From Haematobia irritans (lineage: Eukaryota; Arthropoda; Insecta; Diptera; Muscidae): a stretch of 64,000 nt of DNA. Below the pieces are notes generated by a model, which saw nothing but the letters and a program-made list of their open reading frames with translations, searched no databases and had not been told where the DNA came from. The position numbers were made by a program, and so were the translations under genes. This document shows, piece after piece, positions 1-12,698 of this stretch (within the stretch, counting starts at the first letter, position 1; each line of letters opens with the position of its first letter). The stretch covers positions 196,423,700 through 196,487,699 of the forward strand of contig NC_134398.1 of NCBI RefSeq assembly GCF_050003625.1, read 5' to 3'.

Positions 1-650
1 AGTTATAGAAATTAATTTATTTTATCTATTTTGTATAATCAGAAAATATGACACATACATATTTAAGGTGCTAAAATGGAAATTTAGATGTACGATATAA
101 ATACCTTGAAGTATTTCCAACTAACCGGCGTCAAAATCAACTGTCTAAATTTGGCCAACAAATTTCCATTTAAGATTATCTCGAAGAAACCAAACACAAA
201 GCCATAAACACCCCCCCCCCCCCCACACACACATAGACAAAAGATACAGTTCGTTTTCGAAAATGTTCTGGTGTGTGGGTATATGTGTATGTGTGTGTGT
301 TAGTGTCTATGTGATTGTCACCCGGAGATTTTTATCAAGATATTTTCTTTTTAACACCTAAAAATCTGACAAAAACAGGGAATTGCGTAAAAATTGTCTG
401 TCCCCTAGACGGAGGAGAGCTATTTCTTCTCAACTAACCAAGGGGGCACAAAATAAATAAAGCTCAACACTATGAAATCAACAACTGCCAAGGACGATGA
501 TGGTGATGATGATGATGATGAGACAAATGTAAACACAATACATATCTTTGATCTTTTGAACAAACTAAAAATGTTTCGATTTTGGTGAGGGAGAGACCTA
601 CTATTCATAAGAAGCACAATGGGCGCGATATGAGAGTGAAGGCATCACAG
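1..650. other. intronic AT-rich sequence with simple repeats
   Basis: No gene seen. It contains a run of about 14 C followed by an (AC)n tract near 211-233, a GT-rich stretch near 270-300 and a (GAT)n-like tract near 496-522. Confidence 0.6.
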
Positions 651-706
651 ACGTGGTCGATATTGAACCCATGGTCATTTGTGGGCATGCTAACCATTGC
701 ACCCAG
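650..706 (-). repeat. degraded tRNA-derived SINE head
   Basis: On the minus strand the block reads GGTGCAATGGTTAGCATGCCC (split over A-box positions), then a B-box-like GGGTTCAATA. It matches the head of the SINE copies at 39.9 and 48.7 kb but has a degenerate middle and no recognisable body or tail. Confidence 0.6.
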
Positions 707-710
707 GAAG

Positions 711-1080
711 GAAGGCCAAAGATTTCACGTCCTTAAATTTCGGATGCGAATTTTGTTTAGCATTATAGACGTATTTCTCTGATATAAAGTTTTTTCCTTA
801 TCCAAAAGTCGATAATCTTTTCAATAAAGTCGTTTTGTCCTTATATTTAAGTGATTCGACTTAAAATTGGGTGTCCTTACATGGAAGACAATTTCGTTTT
901 ACTAAGGTCAACTTGGCTTTAATACTTCTGAAAAGTTCTTTAAAATTAATGAAATCGTCTTTAAATTTGTTGACTTTTTGTATCACTTAAAAATAGGATA
1001 TGTTTTTGAACACTTCATTTTAAAGATGGTTTTTACTTGAAACATAGCATATTTTCTACTTCAATTCGAGTCTAAATATG
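711..1080 (-). mobile_element. CACTGAAAAAAA-type MITE, partial
   Basis: Reverse-oriented relative of the complete copy at 3845-4500, matching its 3' half (motifs such as TCCAAAAGTCGATAA and AAGGTCAACTTG). The outer terminus has been lost where it abuts the SINE relic. Confidence 0.65.
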
Positions 1081-1150
1081 AAAATTTAAGTTATCGTTAA
1101 AAATTGTTCAATGGACTTTGCTATCATTTGAAGAAAAAAGCTGAAACAAT

Positions 1151-1385
1151 TACACAGTCTCACACAAGTTTACATACAGTTAAAAAATTTATATTTTCTT
1201 TAAATAATAACATTTTAAAAAATATACATATATATCCTTTAGTTTTAGTAAATTATTTTGAAAAACAAAGTATTTGTAAATTTTCAAGAAGATTTTTTTG
1301 GTGTGGATTATAAACAACAACAAGAAACAGGTTTAGTTAAGAGGTAAAAAACGCAGGCGTATGTAAACTTGTGTGAGACTGTGTA
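1151..1385. mobile_element. Tc1-like MITE with 27-bp perfect terminal inverted repeats
   Basis: Positions 1151-1177 and 1359-1385 are exact reverse complements over 27 bp, beginning TACACAGTCTCACAC and ending GTTTACATAC. The outer TA fits a TA target duplication. CAGT...GTTTACATAC resembles Tc1-family termini. The 181-bp interior is AT-rich and noncoding. It sits next to the 5' end of a subfamily A element. Confidence 0.8.
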
Positions 1386-1616
1386 TATACGGCCGTAAGT
1401 TTGGATAGCCCGAAGCTTATGTACCCTCCACCATGGATTGCGTAGAAACTTCTTCTAAACACTGCCATCCACAATCGAATTACTTAACGGTAACGCTTGC
1501 CGATGGCAAGGTATCTTAAAACCTCCTAACACCGATCGATCTTAGAGCAATATTTCGATGTGTTAGAAACGGAATGACAAAGTTAAAATACCCCCCATCC
1601 TATAGTAGTTAAGTAT
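1386..1616 (+). mobile_element. Helentron/DINE-like subfamily A, internally deleted mini copy
   Basis: A 5' end (TATACGGCCGTAAG, TACCCTCCACCATGG, GATGGCAAGGTATCTTAAAAC) is joined directly to the 3' end (CTTAGAGCAATATTTCGATG ... ATACCCCCCATCCTAT). The 153-bp core and the CCGTC tract are missing. Confidence 0.75.
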
Positions 1617-1726
1617 TATTGTTTTTTTATTTTTGCGAAATTTTACACATAAGTTCAATATGAACTAAAGCAGAAGAACATTTTCGTTCGATTCCCAAAA
1701 ACAGAATGAATTGTGGTCATGATTTT

Positions 1727-2065
1727 TATACCCTGCGTCACACTGTGGAACAGGGTATTATAAGTTAGTACATATGTTTGCAATACCCAGAAGGAGAAGA
1801 CATATACACATGGCGTCTTTGGCAATACTGCTCTGGATCGGTCCCTGAGTCGATATTGCAATATACCCGTCTGTTCGTCCGTCCGTCTGCCTGTGAACAC
1901 ATTTTTGTAATCACAGTTCAGTCGCAGTTCTAGTCCAATCAACTTCAAATTTGCCACAAGTTTCTGTTTTGGATCAGAATATAACCCTATTGATTTTGGA
2001 AGAAATTGGTTCAGATTTAGATATAGCTACCATGCATGTCTTTCTACAGAGCTTTATTTCGTTCT
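1727..2065 (-). mobile_element. Helentron/DINE-like subfamily B, 3' part
   Basis: It starts with the B-type terminal hairpin (ATACCCTGCG...ACAGGGTAT), has GTCCGTCCGTCTGCC and AACTTCAAATTTG, and ends in one partial core repeat where a subfamily A element begins. Confidence 0.75.
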
Positions 2066-2151
2066 TATACCCTCCACCATAGGATGGGGGGTATATTAAG
2101 CTTGTCATTCCGTTTGTAACACATCGAAATATTGCTCTAAGACCCCATAAA

Positions 2152-2330
<179 letters not shown>

Positions 2331-3304
2331 CAAGTCCGTCCGTCTTTTGAAATCACTCTAACTTCCGAACGAAAGAAACTATCGACTTGGCTATCGACTA
2401 AAATTTGGTACATTGTGTCACCATATCATTTCTAACAACGACACATAAATTGGTCCACTTCGATCCATAATTATATCTAGCCCCATATAAACCGATCCCC
2501 AGATTTGGCTTGCGGAGCCTCTAAGAGAAACAAATTTCATCCGATCCGGCTGAAATTTGGTACATTGTGTAAGTATATGTTCATTGTGTATGTAATTGGT
2601 TCACATCGGACCATAATTATATGTTATGTAGTCCCCATAAAAACCCATCACCAGATTTTACCTCCGGAGCCTCTTGGAGGAGCAAAATTCATCCGATCCG
2701 GTTGAAATTTGGTACATGGTGTTTGTATATGGTCTCTCACAACCATGCAAAAATTGGTCCACATCGGTTCATAACTATATATATATCCCCCATATACTCG
2801 TAAACCGATCCCCAGATTTGGCTTGCGGAGCCTATAAGAGAAGAAAATTTCTCCCGATCCGGCTGAAATTTGGTACATGGTGTACGTAGACGACTGTGCA
2901 AAAATTGGTCCACATCGGTCCATATATTTATATAGCCCCCATATACACCGATCCCCAGAATTGTCCTCCGGAGCCTTTTGGAGGAGCAAAATTCATCCGA
3001 TCCGGTTGAAATTTGGTACATGGTGTAAGTATGCGGTCTCTAACAACTGTGCCAAAATGGGTCCACATCGGTCCATAAATTTATATAGCCCCCATATGAA
3101 CCGATCCCCAGATTTGTCCTCCGGAGCCTTTTGGAAGAGCAAAATTCATCCGATCCGGTTGAAATTTGGTACGTGGTGTTATTATATGGTCTCTAACAAC
3201 CATGCCAAAATTGGTTCATATCGGTCTATAGTTACATATAGCCGATCCCCAATCATACAAAAATTGGTCCATATCGGTTCATAATCATGGTTGCCATTCG
3301 GGCC

Positions 3305-3606
3305 AAAAATAATCTACCAAAATTTTATTTCTATAGAAAATTATGTCAAAATTTTATTTCTATAGAAAATTTTGTCAAAATTTTTTTTCTATAGAAAATT
3401 TTGTCAAAATTTTATTTCAATTGAAAATTTTATCAAAATGTTATTTCTATAGAAGATTTTGTTAAAATTTTATTTCTATAGAAAATTTTGTCAAAATTTT
3501 ATTGCTATAGAAAATTTTGTCAAAATTTTACTTCTATGGAAAATGTTGTCAATATTTTGTTTTGTCAAAATTTTATTTTGTCAAAATTTTATTTTTATAA
3601 AAAAAA
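3305..3606 (+). repeat. 29-bp TTTCTATAGAAA satellite block
   Basis: About ten monomers of the form TTTTATTTCTATAGAAA plus ATTTTGTCAAAA, lying inside the subfamily A element, downstream of the GGTTGCCATTCGGGCC motif. Confidence 0.9.
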
Positions 3607-3844
3607 TTTAAAACTTAATTATATACGTATTTAATCGGCCTTTTTTAGTTTAATATATACCACGTATGGACTACTTTGCAATTTAGAAGACGGTGTTTGG
3701 AAGTTTTAAGATACCTTGCCATCGGCAAGTGCTACCGCAACCCAAGTTATTCGATTGTGGATGACAGTCTTCAGTAGAAGTTTCTACGCAATCCATGGTT
3801 TAGGGTACATAAGCTTCGGCCTGGCCGAACTTACGACGTATATG

Positions 3845-4500
3845 CACTGAAAAAAAAGCATGCCCGGTTCCAAAGATTTTGTCTTTACTTTAAAAATTGT
3901 GGCATTGATTCCGAGCCAAAGAAGCGGAGAATGCAAGTAAGGATACTTTTAAGACACAATTCTCTTTAAAATGTGGGTTTTGTGTACTTGCTTCTAGGAA
4001 GCAAATTTTAATTTTTCGCTTTTTCAGCTTTGTTTCTTCATATGCTATAAAAGTCATTTAAAAACGAGTTAACGACAACTTTATTTTCCAAATTAAGACT
4101 TGACTTCCAGTAGAAATTATGATATGTTTCAAGTAATAAACGTCTTTAAAATGAAGTGTTGAAAAATATGTCCTATATTTGAACCATTTTTTGCTTTGTA
4201 GTCAAGATGGAAAAAGGCAACAAATTTAAAGACAATTTCATTAAATGTAAAGAATTTTTCTGAGTTATTAAAGTCAAGTTGACCTTAGCCAAATTTTTTT
4301 TCTTTAATGTTATGATACCCATGTTTAAGTGAAATGACTTAATTATAAGGATAATACGACTTCATTGAAAAGTTTATCGACTTTTGGACAAGGACAAAAA
4401 ACTTTATGGTAGAGAATTGCGTCTTCCGTGCTAAGCAAAATTTGCATTCGTATTTTAAAGACATGAAATCTTTGACCGCACGACAATATTTTTTTCAGTG
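3845..4500 (+). mobile_element. CACTGAAAAAAA MITE, complete copy (656 bp)
   Basis: It begins CACTGAAAAAAAGCATG and ends ATATTTTTTTCAGTG, giving a 12-bp terminal inverted repeat. It is inserted in the last bases of the subfamily A element, which resumes as TACTTGT. No coding capacity is seen. Four partial relatives lie elsewhere in the window. Confidence 0.75.
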
Positions 4501-4519
4501 TACTTGTTTTTTTTTTAAT

Positions 4520-5290
4520 TTTGTAGAAGGAGTACAATTAGCAGTATAGTGTACTAAATTTTATTGAAATCGGTTCAGATTTAGATATAGCTCCCATATA
4601 TATCTTTCGCCAGATGTGGACTTATATGGGCCCAGAAGCAGGAGTTTTACACTGATTTGTTTGAAATTTTTCACAAAGAGTACAATTGTTGTAAGTGTGC
4701 TAAATTTGATTGCAATCGGTTCAGATTTAGATATAGCTCCCATATATATCTTTCGCCCAATATGGACTTATATTAACCCAGAAGCCAGAATTTTACGCCG
4801 AATTGCTTGAAATTTTGCACGAGAAGTACAATTATTAGTGTAGTCATGTGTTCTAAATTTTATTGAAATCGGATTTAGATATAGCTCTCATATATATATT
4901 TCGTCCGATTTAAACTCATATGACCGCAGAAGTCAAAGTTGTACTTTGATTTATGTGAACTTTTGCACAGGCACTAAAACTAACATTCTAATTATGCTTG
5001 CTAAATTTGGTTTAAATCGGTTCAGATTTAGATATAGTTCCCATATATATGTTTCGCCCTAGTTAGACTCATATAACCACAGAGAACAAAGTTTTAATCC
5101 AGATTTACTTGAAACTTTGCACAGGGTGTAAAATTAAGGTTCTGGATATGCATGCCCATGTTGGTTTAAATCCGGTCAGATTTAGATATAGTTCCCATAT
5201 ATATCTTTCGCCCGATTTTCCATCATATGACCACAGAGGTCAAAGTTGTAGTCCGATTTGCGTGAAATTTTGCACAGGAAGGTTAATTAA
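4520..5290 (-). mobile_element. Helentron/DINE-like subfamily B core array
   Basis: About five B-type 153-bp core repeats, each with CGGTTCAGATTTAGATATAG. Both ends are missing. Confidence 0.75.
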
Positions 5291-5293
5291 CAT

Positions 5294-5395
5294 TGTAACG
5301 ACCCAGCAAAAAAGCGTCGTCAAAAAAGTAGTGAAAATGTTCTTTTTGTATCCGGAAGTGGTGCAAAATTGCCGCATGAATTTAACATTGCAAAA
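5294..5395 (+). repeat. dispersed repeat beginning CCAGCAAAAAAGCG
   Basis: CCAGCAAAAAAGCG, GTAGTGAAAATGTTCTTTTT and GAATTTAACAT recur in the same order at 18284-18380. It is probably a MITE terminus; the class is not recognised. Confidence 0.5.
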
Positions 5396-6670
5396 GTTCG
5401 TTATCATGAATCATGCATTCGAAAAAATTTCTTTTTGAAGTATGTTCACCATATTTAAGCGACTTCAATACTAAAATTCCTTTGTCTCCCAAAATTCAAC
5501 CCATAGTGCAATCCCTCTCGAGAGTACAACCTAAAACATGCAGCGACCATAGGTTTCTTGGTTACCCTTATAGACTTGTATATATCCCACATGGCGTAAA
5601 CCACAAGACCCATACACGCACATTTACATATCCACATGAGAGGAGTTACGAATATATTGTAATATTTTCCATCTTGGCTTGTCTATCTATGGATGGCATT
5701 ATAACAAAACGGTGAAGTCATCCAAGCAGATTATGTAAATTTCGTTTCACATTTTTTTTGCGTTTTCTTAGTCGGCTTTCGGGTAAGTTGTCCCTTTTCA
5801 CAGGTTTCTTGTGGCGCTAATCACACACACAAACACACATGCACATGTATGTAGAATATGTAGAATATTTTTTTTAACATTTAGCACCTCTGTATATATA
5901 TAAATGGGAATATAGATATGTGTGTGTGTGGCAGAGTTTATCTTTGTATGGGATTGTGTGTATGCTTGTATGCGGGATACGGATGTGGCTGACTATAATA
6001 AGGGTAATTTAAAAACTATGGGAGGTTGAACATTGACAATATTTATTAGTTTGCCGGTTAAAAGACATAGCCCAAATATAAAGCCATCAGCACCAGCATA
6101 CGACATAGAGAGTATATGGTGTTAAGCGATAAGTGACTTAATTTGTGACACACTCCCAACTCTACCCACTCTGCCTCAACATAAAAAGTGAAACAAAATG
6201 AACATAAATGCTGGGAAAAAAGAAAATAGTATATCTTTTCGTTTAAGTTCTAATATTTTTTCAAGAAGCTACTTAATGGCTTGTTTAAGTTCACCCACAT
6301 ATAACTCGTTGTGACACAAAACGTGTGCTCTGTGTTCTTTTTGTGTGTGTGTTGTTTTTTTGAATAACTAATCGGCTTAAAACCTGATGGAGTGTGGGAT
6401 ATGTTTTGTATGTGCTACTAAGTATACATAAATTAAAAATTTCATCTCTAGTGATGGTATTTAAACGCGTAAATGTTTTCGAAGAAGTTTTTGCTATATC
6501 CTTTCACTTTAACTATAATCCTTAAAGTTTTAAGTTTGTTAACTCGGTCTAGCAAATAATAGATAGTATCTTTAAACATATCTTTGGAAAGCGAAACAAG
6601 CCAGCAGTAACCAGAAGTCGGACAAAACTATTCACTTGTTGCCTTAAAGACTCGATAATTCATTAATAAA
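5396..6670. other. single-copy-looking intronic sequence
   Basis: No gene is recognised. It contains CA/TG-rich tracts (near 5820-5850 and 5920-5930) and scattered AT-rich sequence. I found no exon with acceptable splice sites and Ig-like coding on the minus strand. Confidence 0.55.
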
Positions 6671-6674
6671 TTTT

Positions 6675-7343
6675 TATACCCTCCATCATAGGCTGGGGGT
6701 ATATTAACTTTGTCATTCTGTTTGTAACACATCGAAATATTGCTCTATATATATATTCTGGGTCATGGTGAAATTCTGAGTCGATCTAAGCATGTCTATC
6801 CGTCCGTCTGTTGAAATCACGCTATCTTCCGAGCGAAACAAGCTATCGAAACTTGGCATAAGTAGCTGTTATTGATGTAGGCCGGATGGTATTGGAAATG
6901 GGCATATCGGTCCACTTGTACGTATAGCCCCCATATAAACCAACCCCCAGATTTGGCTTGCGGAGCCTCTAAGAGAAGCATATTTCATCCGATCTGGCTG
7001 AAATTTGGTACGTGGTGTTAGTATATGGTCTCTAACAACCATGCAAAAATTTGTACATATCGGCCCATAATTATATATAGCCCCCATATAAATCGGTCCC
7101 CAGATTTGACCTCCAGAACCGATTCGATTGAAATTTGGAACGTGGTGTTAATATATGGCCGCTAACAACAATGCCAAAATTGGTGCATATCGGTCTATAG
7201 CTATATATATAGGCAATCCCCAATCACACAGAAATTGTTCATATCGGTTCATAATCATGGTTGCCATTCGAGCCTAAAATAATCTAAAAAAATTTTATTT
7301 ATATAGAAAATTTTGTCAAAATTTTATTTCTATAGAAAAATTT
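6675..7343 (-). mobile_element. Helentron/DINE-like subfamily A, 5'-truncated
   Basis: Terminal hairpin with the TATACCCTCCATCAT arm, CCGTCCGTCTGTTG tract, about two to three core repeats, GGTTGCCATTCGAGCC, and two satellite monomers. It then breaks into a subfamily B element. Confidence 0.75.
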
Positions 7344-7351
7344 TTCACTAT

Positions 7352-8971
7352 ATTTCACACTGTGGAACATTATAAGTTAGTGCATATGTTTGTAACACCC
7401 AGAAAGAGACGAGATAGACACATGGTGTCTTTGGCAATAATGCTCAGGGTGGGTCCCTGAGTCGATATAACCATGTCCGTCCGTCCGTCCGTCCGTCTGT
7501 CTGTGAATACATTTTTGTGATCAAAGTCTAGGTCGCAATTTAAGTCCAATCGACTTCAAATTTGGCACATTTTCCTAATTTGGTTCAGAATAGAACCCTA
7601 TTGATTTTGGAAAAAATCGGTTCAGATTTAGATATAGCTCCCATATATCTTTCGCCCGATATGCACTAATATGGACCCAGCAGCCAGAGTTTTATACCGA
7701 TTTGCTTGAAATTTTGTACAAACATAACACTTAGTCGTATAGTTAAGTGTGCAAAATTTGATTGAAATCGGTTCAGATATAGATATAGCTCCCATATATA
7801 TCTTTCGCCCGATATGGGCTTATATGGCCCCAGAAGCCAGATTTTTGGCCGAATTTGGTTGAAATTTTGCACTAGGAGTACAATTATAGTCAAGTGTGCA
7901 AAATTTAATTGAAATCGGTTCAGATTTAGATATAGCTCCCATATATATCTTTCGTCCGATATGGACTAATATGGTCCTAAAAGCCAGAGTTTTGGCCGAA
8001 TTTGGTTGAAATTTTGCACTAGGAGTACAATTAGTAGTATAGTCAAGTGTGCAAAATTTGGTTGAAATCGATTCAGATTTAGATATAGCTACCATATATA
8101 TCTTTCGCTCGATACGGACTAATATGGTCCTAAAAGCCAGAGTTTTGGCCCAATGTGGTTGAAATTTTGCACAGGGAGTAGATTTAGCATTGTAGCTATG
8201 CGTGCCAAATTTGGTTGAAATCAATGCAGATTTAGATATAGCTCCCATGTATATCTTTCGCCCGATATGCACTTATATGGACCCAGAAGCCAGAGTTTTA
8301 TCCCGATTAGCTTGAAATTTTGCACAAGGAGTACAATTGGTAGTATAGTCAAATGTGCCAAATTTGATTGAAATCGGTTCAGATTTAGATATAGCTTCCA
8401 TATATATTTTTCGCCCGATATGGACTTATATGGCCCCAGAAGCCAGAATTCGGGCCCAATTTGGTTGAAATTTTGCACTAGGAGTACAATTAGTAATATA
8501 GTCATGTGTGCCAAATTTGATTGAAATCGGTTCAGATTTAGATATATAAATGGTCAAAATACCAACATTTTCCTTGTTAAATCGCCACTCCTTAGTCGAA
8601 AAGTTGTAAAAATTACTCTAATTTTCCTAAACTTTTAATACATATATATCGAGCCATAAATCATAAATAAACTTTTGCGAAGTTTCCTTAAAATTGCTTC
8701 AGATTTAAATGTTTCCCATATTTTTTTACTAAAATTGTGTTCCACCCTAGTACATTAGCCATCTTAAATTTTGAGTCTATAGATTTTATAGAAGTCTATC
8801 AAATTCTGTCCAGATCGAGTGATATTTAAATGTATGTATTTGGGACAAACCTTTATTTATAGCACCCAACACATTTGACGGATGTGATATGGTATCGAAA
8901 ATTTAGATCTACAAAGTGGTGCAGGGTATAATATAGTCGGCCCCGCCCGACTTTAGTCTTTCCTTACTTGT
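7352..8971 (-). mobile_element. Helentron/DINE-like subfamily B, near full length
   Basis: On the minus strand: 5' terminus ACAAGTAAGGAAAG, the palindromic AGTCGGGCGGGGCCGACT, a unique 5' block, six core repeats (about 7620-8545) and a run of CGGACGGACGGACGG. CAGATTTAGATATAG starts at 8074, 8227, 8380 and 8533, exactly 153 bp apart. The 3' hairpin at 7352-7375 is damaged. A long minus-strand reading frame here is the passive translation of a 51-codon repeat. Confidence 0.8.
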
Positions 8972-10002
8972 GTTTTTTTCTTTTTGAGTGTAGTAAAAAA
9001 CCTTAGCTTTCACACAAAAAAGTTTTATTCTCATGTCAATATCCATTCAAAAGTTATAGAATTATTTTCGAAAAAAGCGATTTGGAGCCACTGTGCGTTG
9101 GTAGTTTTCAGGTAAGAGATTCAACGATTAACTCGCCACTTTTTTTAGCGTCAAAATATAGCTTTTCTTGTATAAAAATTCTTCTTTCGATTTTCCCCAC
9201 TTCTTGGAACATTACTAACCGCTTAACAATTTCTTTGGTGATTGTGAGTTTATTAATTTTTGATTTCCCCCAGAGATTGCCTCCATATCTATAGGTAAAA
9301 TATTAAATTTATCATTTTGGTATGTTATGCTCAACTTATGCTTTGTGATTTCAAGTTGATATCATAAATTTTGCCGTGTATTTAATCTAACCAGTTTTTT
9401 TTTTATTTAATTTTCTAGCGATTTTATTTCTTTTATTTCATTTTTCCTTGTTACTGCTGCTGCTGTGCTGCGATTGTAATTTTACGCACTGCGGTATGCA
9501 AAATAATATTTTGTGTTTTGTTTTTTGCTCTGACACATATACATACATGCATATATACACATAGCCATACATACACTTATACCCATACTGGTATAATTTA
9601 TCAACATAGAGTCATAAACCAAAGGAATTTATTACATTTCCTTACAACACCCAATTCATAGAATGATTCATTTTTTTGCGAGTTTGATATAGAAACGGGA
9701 GGTGGAGACACATCAGCATATGAAAAGCATACATGTGTGTATTCTGTATGTGTATGTTGGTATGCCGTTCCATTACATTGCACTGATTTGGAGTTGGATA
9801 TCAAAAAGCGAAATTCCCTCCTTAAAAAAAAAAACAAGCAGCCAACGAATTGTATGAATAACGCCCATCTAAAAATGTTGCACGAAGATGCTTTGCTTTA
9901 TAATTGCTGTTCGTGGTCATGCCATTCTCTCCCTTTCGTTCTCTTCTCTTCACTTGGTGTTGTTGTTGTTGCACATACACACATACCTACCATACGTACA
10001 TA
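8972..10002. other. intronic AT-rich sequence
   Basis: No gene is recognised. It contains poly-T and GCTGCTGCTG-like tracts near 9456 and a (GTT)n tract near 9957. Confidence 0.55.
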
Positions 10003-11215
10003 CCCAGCGGGAAAATTGCGAAGTACCTCAAAAATCATGCCTTCTTAACCCATGATTTTGGGATCCTTAACACCTTCCCATATGCCTTCTCCTATCATGC
10101 ATGCTAAAATGCCTTGCACTTCCTTTCTATAAAATGCCCGCAAACATTATTCTGTGCCTTCTTTGGGAATTGGAAAAAGAAGGACATACATTGTTGTTAT
10201 AAGAACGAAAATTAAATTTTTTATATAATCATCAAACAAACATTTGTATCAATATTTTTAACAGATTTGCCTCAAAACTAGAATTTGCTGTTATTTCGCA
10301 AGATGATTCATATTTAGATATAGTTCTTAATTTTAGTTCCAGAGCATGTAATGCGCTATTCTCATCCATTTGCCAGAAATATGGAAATTAGTATCCCTCC
10401 CCGCCTTCCAGTGTATTTAAAATAGAATATATCTTTATATCCTCCACCATAGGAACATAAAAAAGCAGTAGAAAAGTGACGTTTTGTATTCGAAACAGCG
10501 CTTCTGGCGATGTCTTCAAATTTTCGTTTTTTTGGGATTAAGTTGGACATATATGTAGTTAGTTGTAGATCAATTTACCCACACATTTTCCATTGGTTTT
10601 ACTTTATACGTTTGTTTTGATCGTAATATTTCTATTTGTCTTCTATATTAGTTGTTGTTGTTATAATGTTGTTGTGAGAGCATACACACAGAAAAATTTA
10701 TTTGACTTCAAATCTTTTGACCTTTCCTTAAGGATTTCGTTATTGAATCTGAGATATTGTTTTTTTTAATATAAAGTCACTTTTTTGGAAGCTAACTAGC
10801 TCTAGATCTAGGCTCTGTGAATTTAAAGCTAGGATACAGGTCTCATATATTTTTTTTCGTTCACGATTTGCGATATATCAACACAGGTATACAGCTATAA
10901 ATAAATTACGAATAAAAATCCAAATTGTAAAATACATTTTAATGCAACAAATGTTTTCTTATTTTCAAATAAATTTTTAACCAAAAATGCAAAATCCTCC
11001 AAATAAGTATTAGCCTATTTTGAAGTTTTTTTATCTTTAATACATTTTTTTTCTTCTTTATATTAAGTGAAATTGGCCTCACTTTATGGTCCTATAACTT
11101 TGATAGAGGCTCGCACATTTCAAAGATTCGTGTACTAAATTTAAATAAAATAGATTTTAATTTAAGATTATAAACTTTTTTCAATTATGTTTTTTTTGTA
11201 TATGTGCAATTTTAT

Positions 11216-12698
11216 CTTAAATCTTAAACACCCACCACCATGAATCAAATATTAGGGTTTCCTTTGAAATTTCAGGGGGGTTTGAGGACAAATCAAGCAG
11301 AGCAGTTCAACCAATACACTTCCCGGAGATGAATTTAAAGATTTTACTTATGAAGACTATATCAGATTCTGGATTTGTAAGAACCATTTTTGTTTAAGAG
11401 GAATCATTAACATCTCTTGTAAGTGTGCAAGAAAATTATAAAATAACGTTTTGATTGGAAATCTTAAATCTGTAGATTTTCACCCGAGAAGTAAAATCTG
11501 GAAACTTTACATTGAGTTTCAAGCAATTTTCATGAGCGGTGCGCCTTCTATAGCCTCAAGAAGTGAAATTTCAGGCAAATCGGATAAAAACTACGGTTTT
11601 TAGAAACCCAAGGAGTTAAATCGGGAAATCGTTCTTATGGGGGCTATACTGCAACACTGACCGATACTCACCATTTTCAGCGTATCTCTTTATGATCCAA
11701 AAATAATTCTAGATTTCGAATTTCATACAAATTGGATAAAAACTACGGTTTTTATAATCCCAAGAAATAAAATCCGGAGATCGGTTATTATTGGGGATAT
11801 ACCGAAACATGAACCAATATACGCCCTTTTCGGCACACCTCTTTATTGTCATAAAATACTTCTAGATTTCCTATTTCAGGCAAATTGGAAAAAAATACAG
11901 TTTCTATAAGTCCAAGAAGTAAAATCAAGAGATTGGTCTATATGGGGGATATACCAAAACATGGACCGATACTCACCATTTTCGGCACGCCTATTTATAG
12001 TCCTAAAATACCTCTAGATTTCCAATTTCAGGCAAATTGGATAAAAACTACGGTTTCTATAAGCCCAAAACCCCAAATCGGGAGGTCGGTTTATATGGGG
12101 ACCATACCAAAACATTGACCGATGCTCACCATTTTTGGCATACCTCTTTATGGTCCAAAAATACCTCCAGATTTCCAATTTCAGGCAAATTGGATAAAAA
12201 CTTCGGATTCTAGAAGCCCAAGAAGTAAAATCAGGAAATCGGTCTATATGGGGGCTATACCAAAACATGGACCAATACTCACCATTTTCGGCACGCCTAT
12301 TTATGGTTCTAAAATACCTGTAGATTTCCAATTTCAGGCAAATTGGATAAAAACTACGATTTCTATAAGCCCAAGACCCCAAATCGGGAGGTCGGTTTAT
12401 ATGGGGACTATATCAAAACCTGGACCGATATTGCCCATCTTCGAGCTTGACCTGCCTGCAGACAAAAGACGAGCTTGTGCAAAATTTCAGCATGATTGCT
12501 TCATTATTGAAGACTGTAGCGTGATTACAACAGACAGTCAGCCAGACGGACAGACGGTCATGGTTATATCGTCTTAGCATTTCTCCCTGATCAAGAATAT
12601 ATATACTTTATATAGTCGGAAATCGATATTTCGATGTGTTACAAACGGAATGACAAACTTATTATACCCCCGTCACCATTCCATGGTGGTGGGTATAA
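11216..12698 (+). mobile_element. Helentron/DINE-like subfamily C
   Basis: It begins within the 5' region (CACCCACCACCATGAATC) and lacks the outermost 5' bases. Five or so 153-bp C-type core repeats follow (TATGGGGGCTATACCAAAAC ... TTTCAGGCAAATTGG), then GACCTGCCTGCAGAC, CAGACGGACAGACGG, AATATATATACTTTATATAG and the 3' hairpin ending GGTGGTGGGTATAA. Confidence 0.8.

Noticed and set aside
9737..10107. Cysteine/threonine-rich plus-strand frames near 9.9 kb
   Set aside because: Driven by GTT and CA repeats; the downstream part is the start of a CCCAGCGGG-ended repeat.
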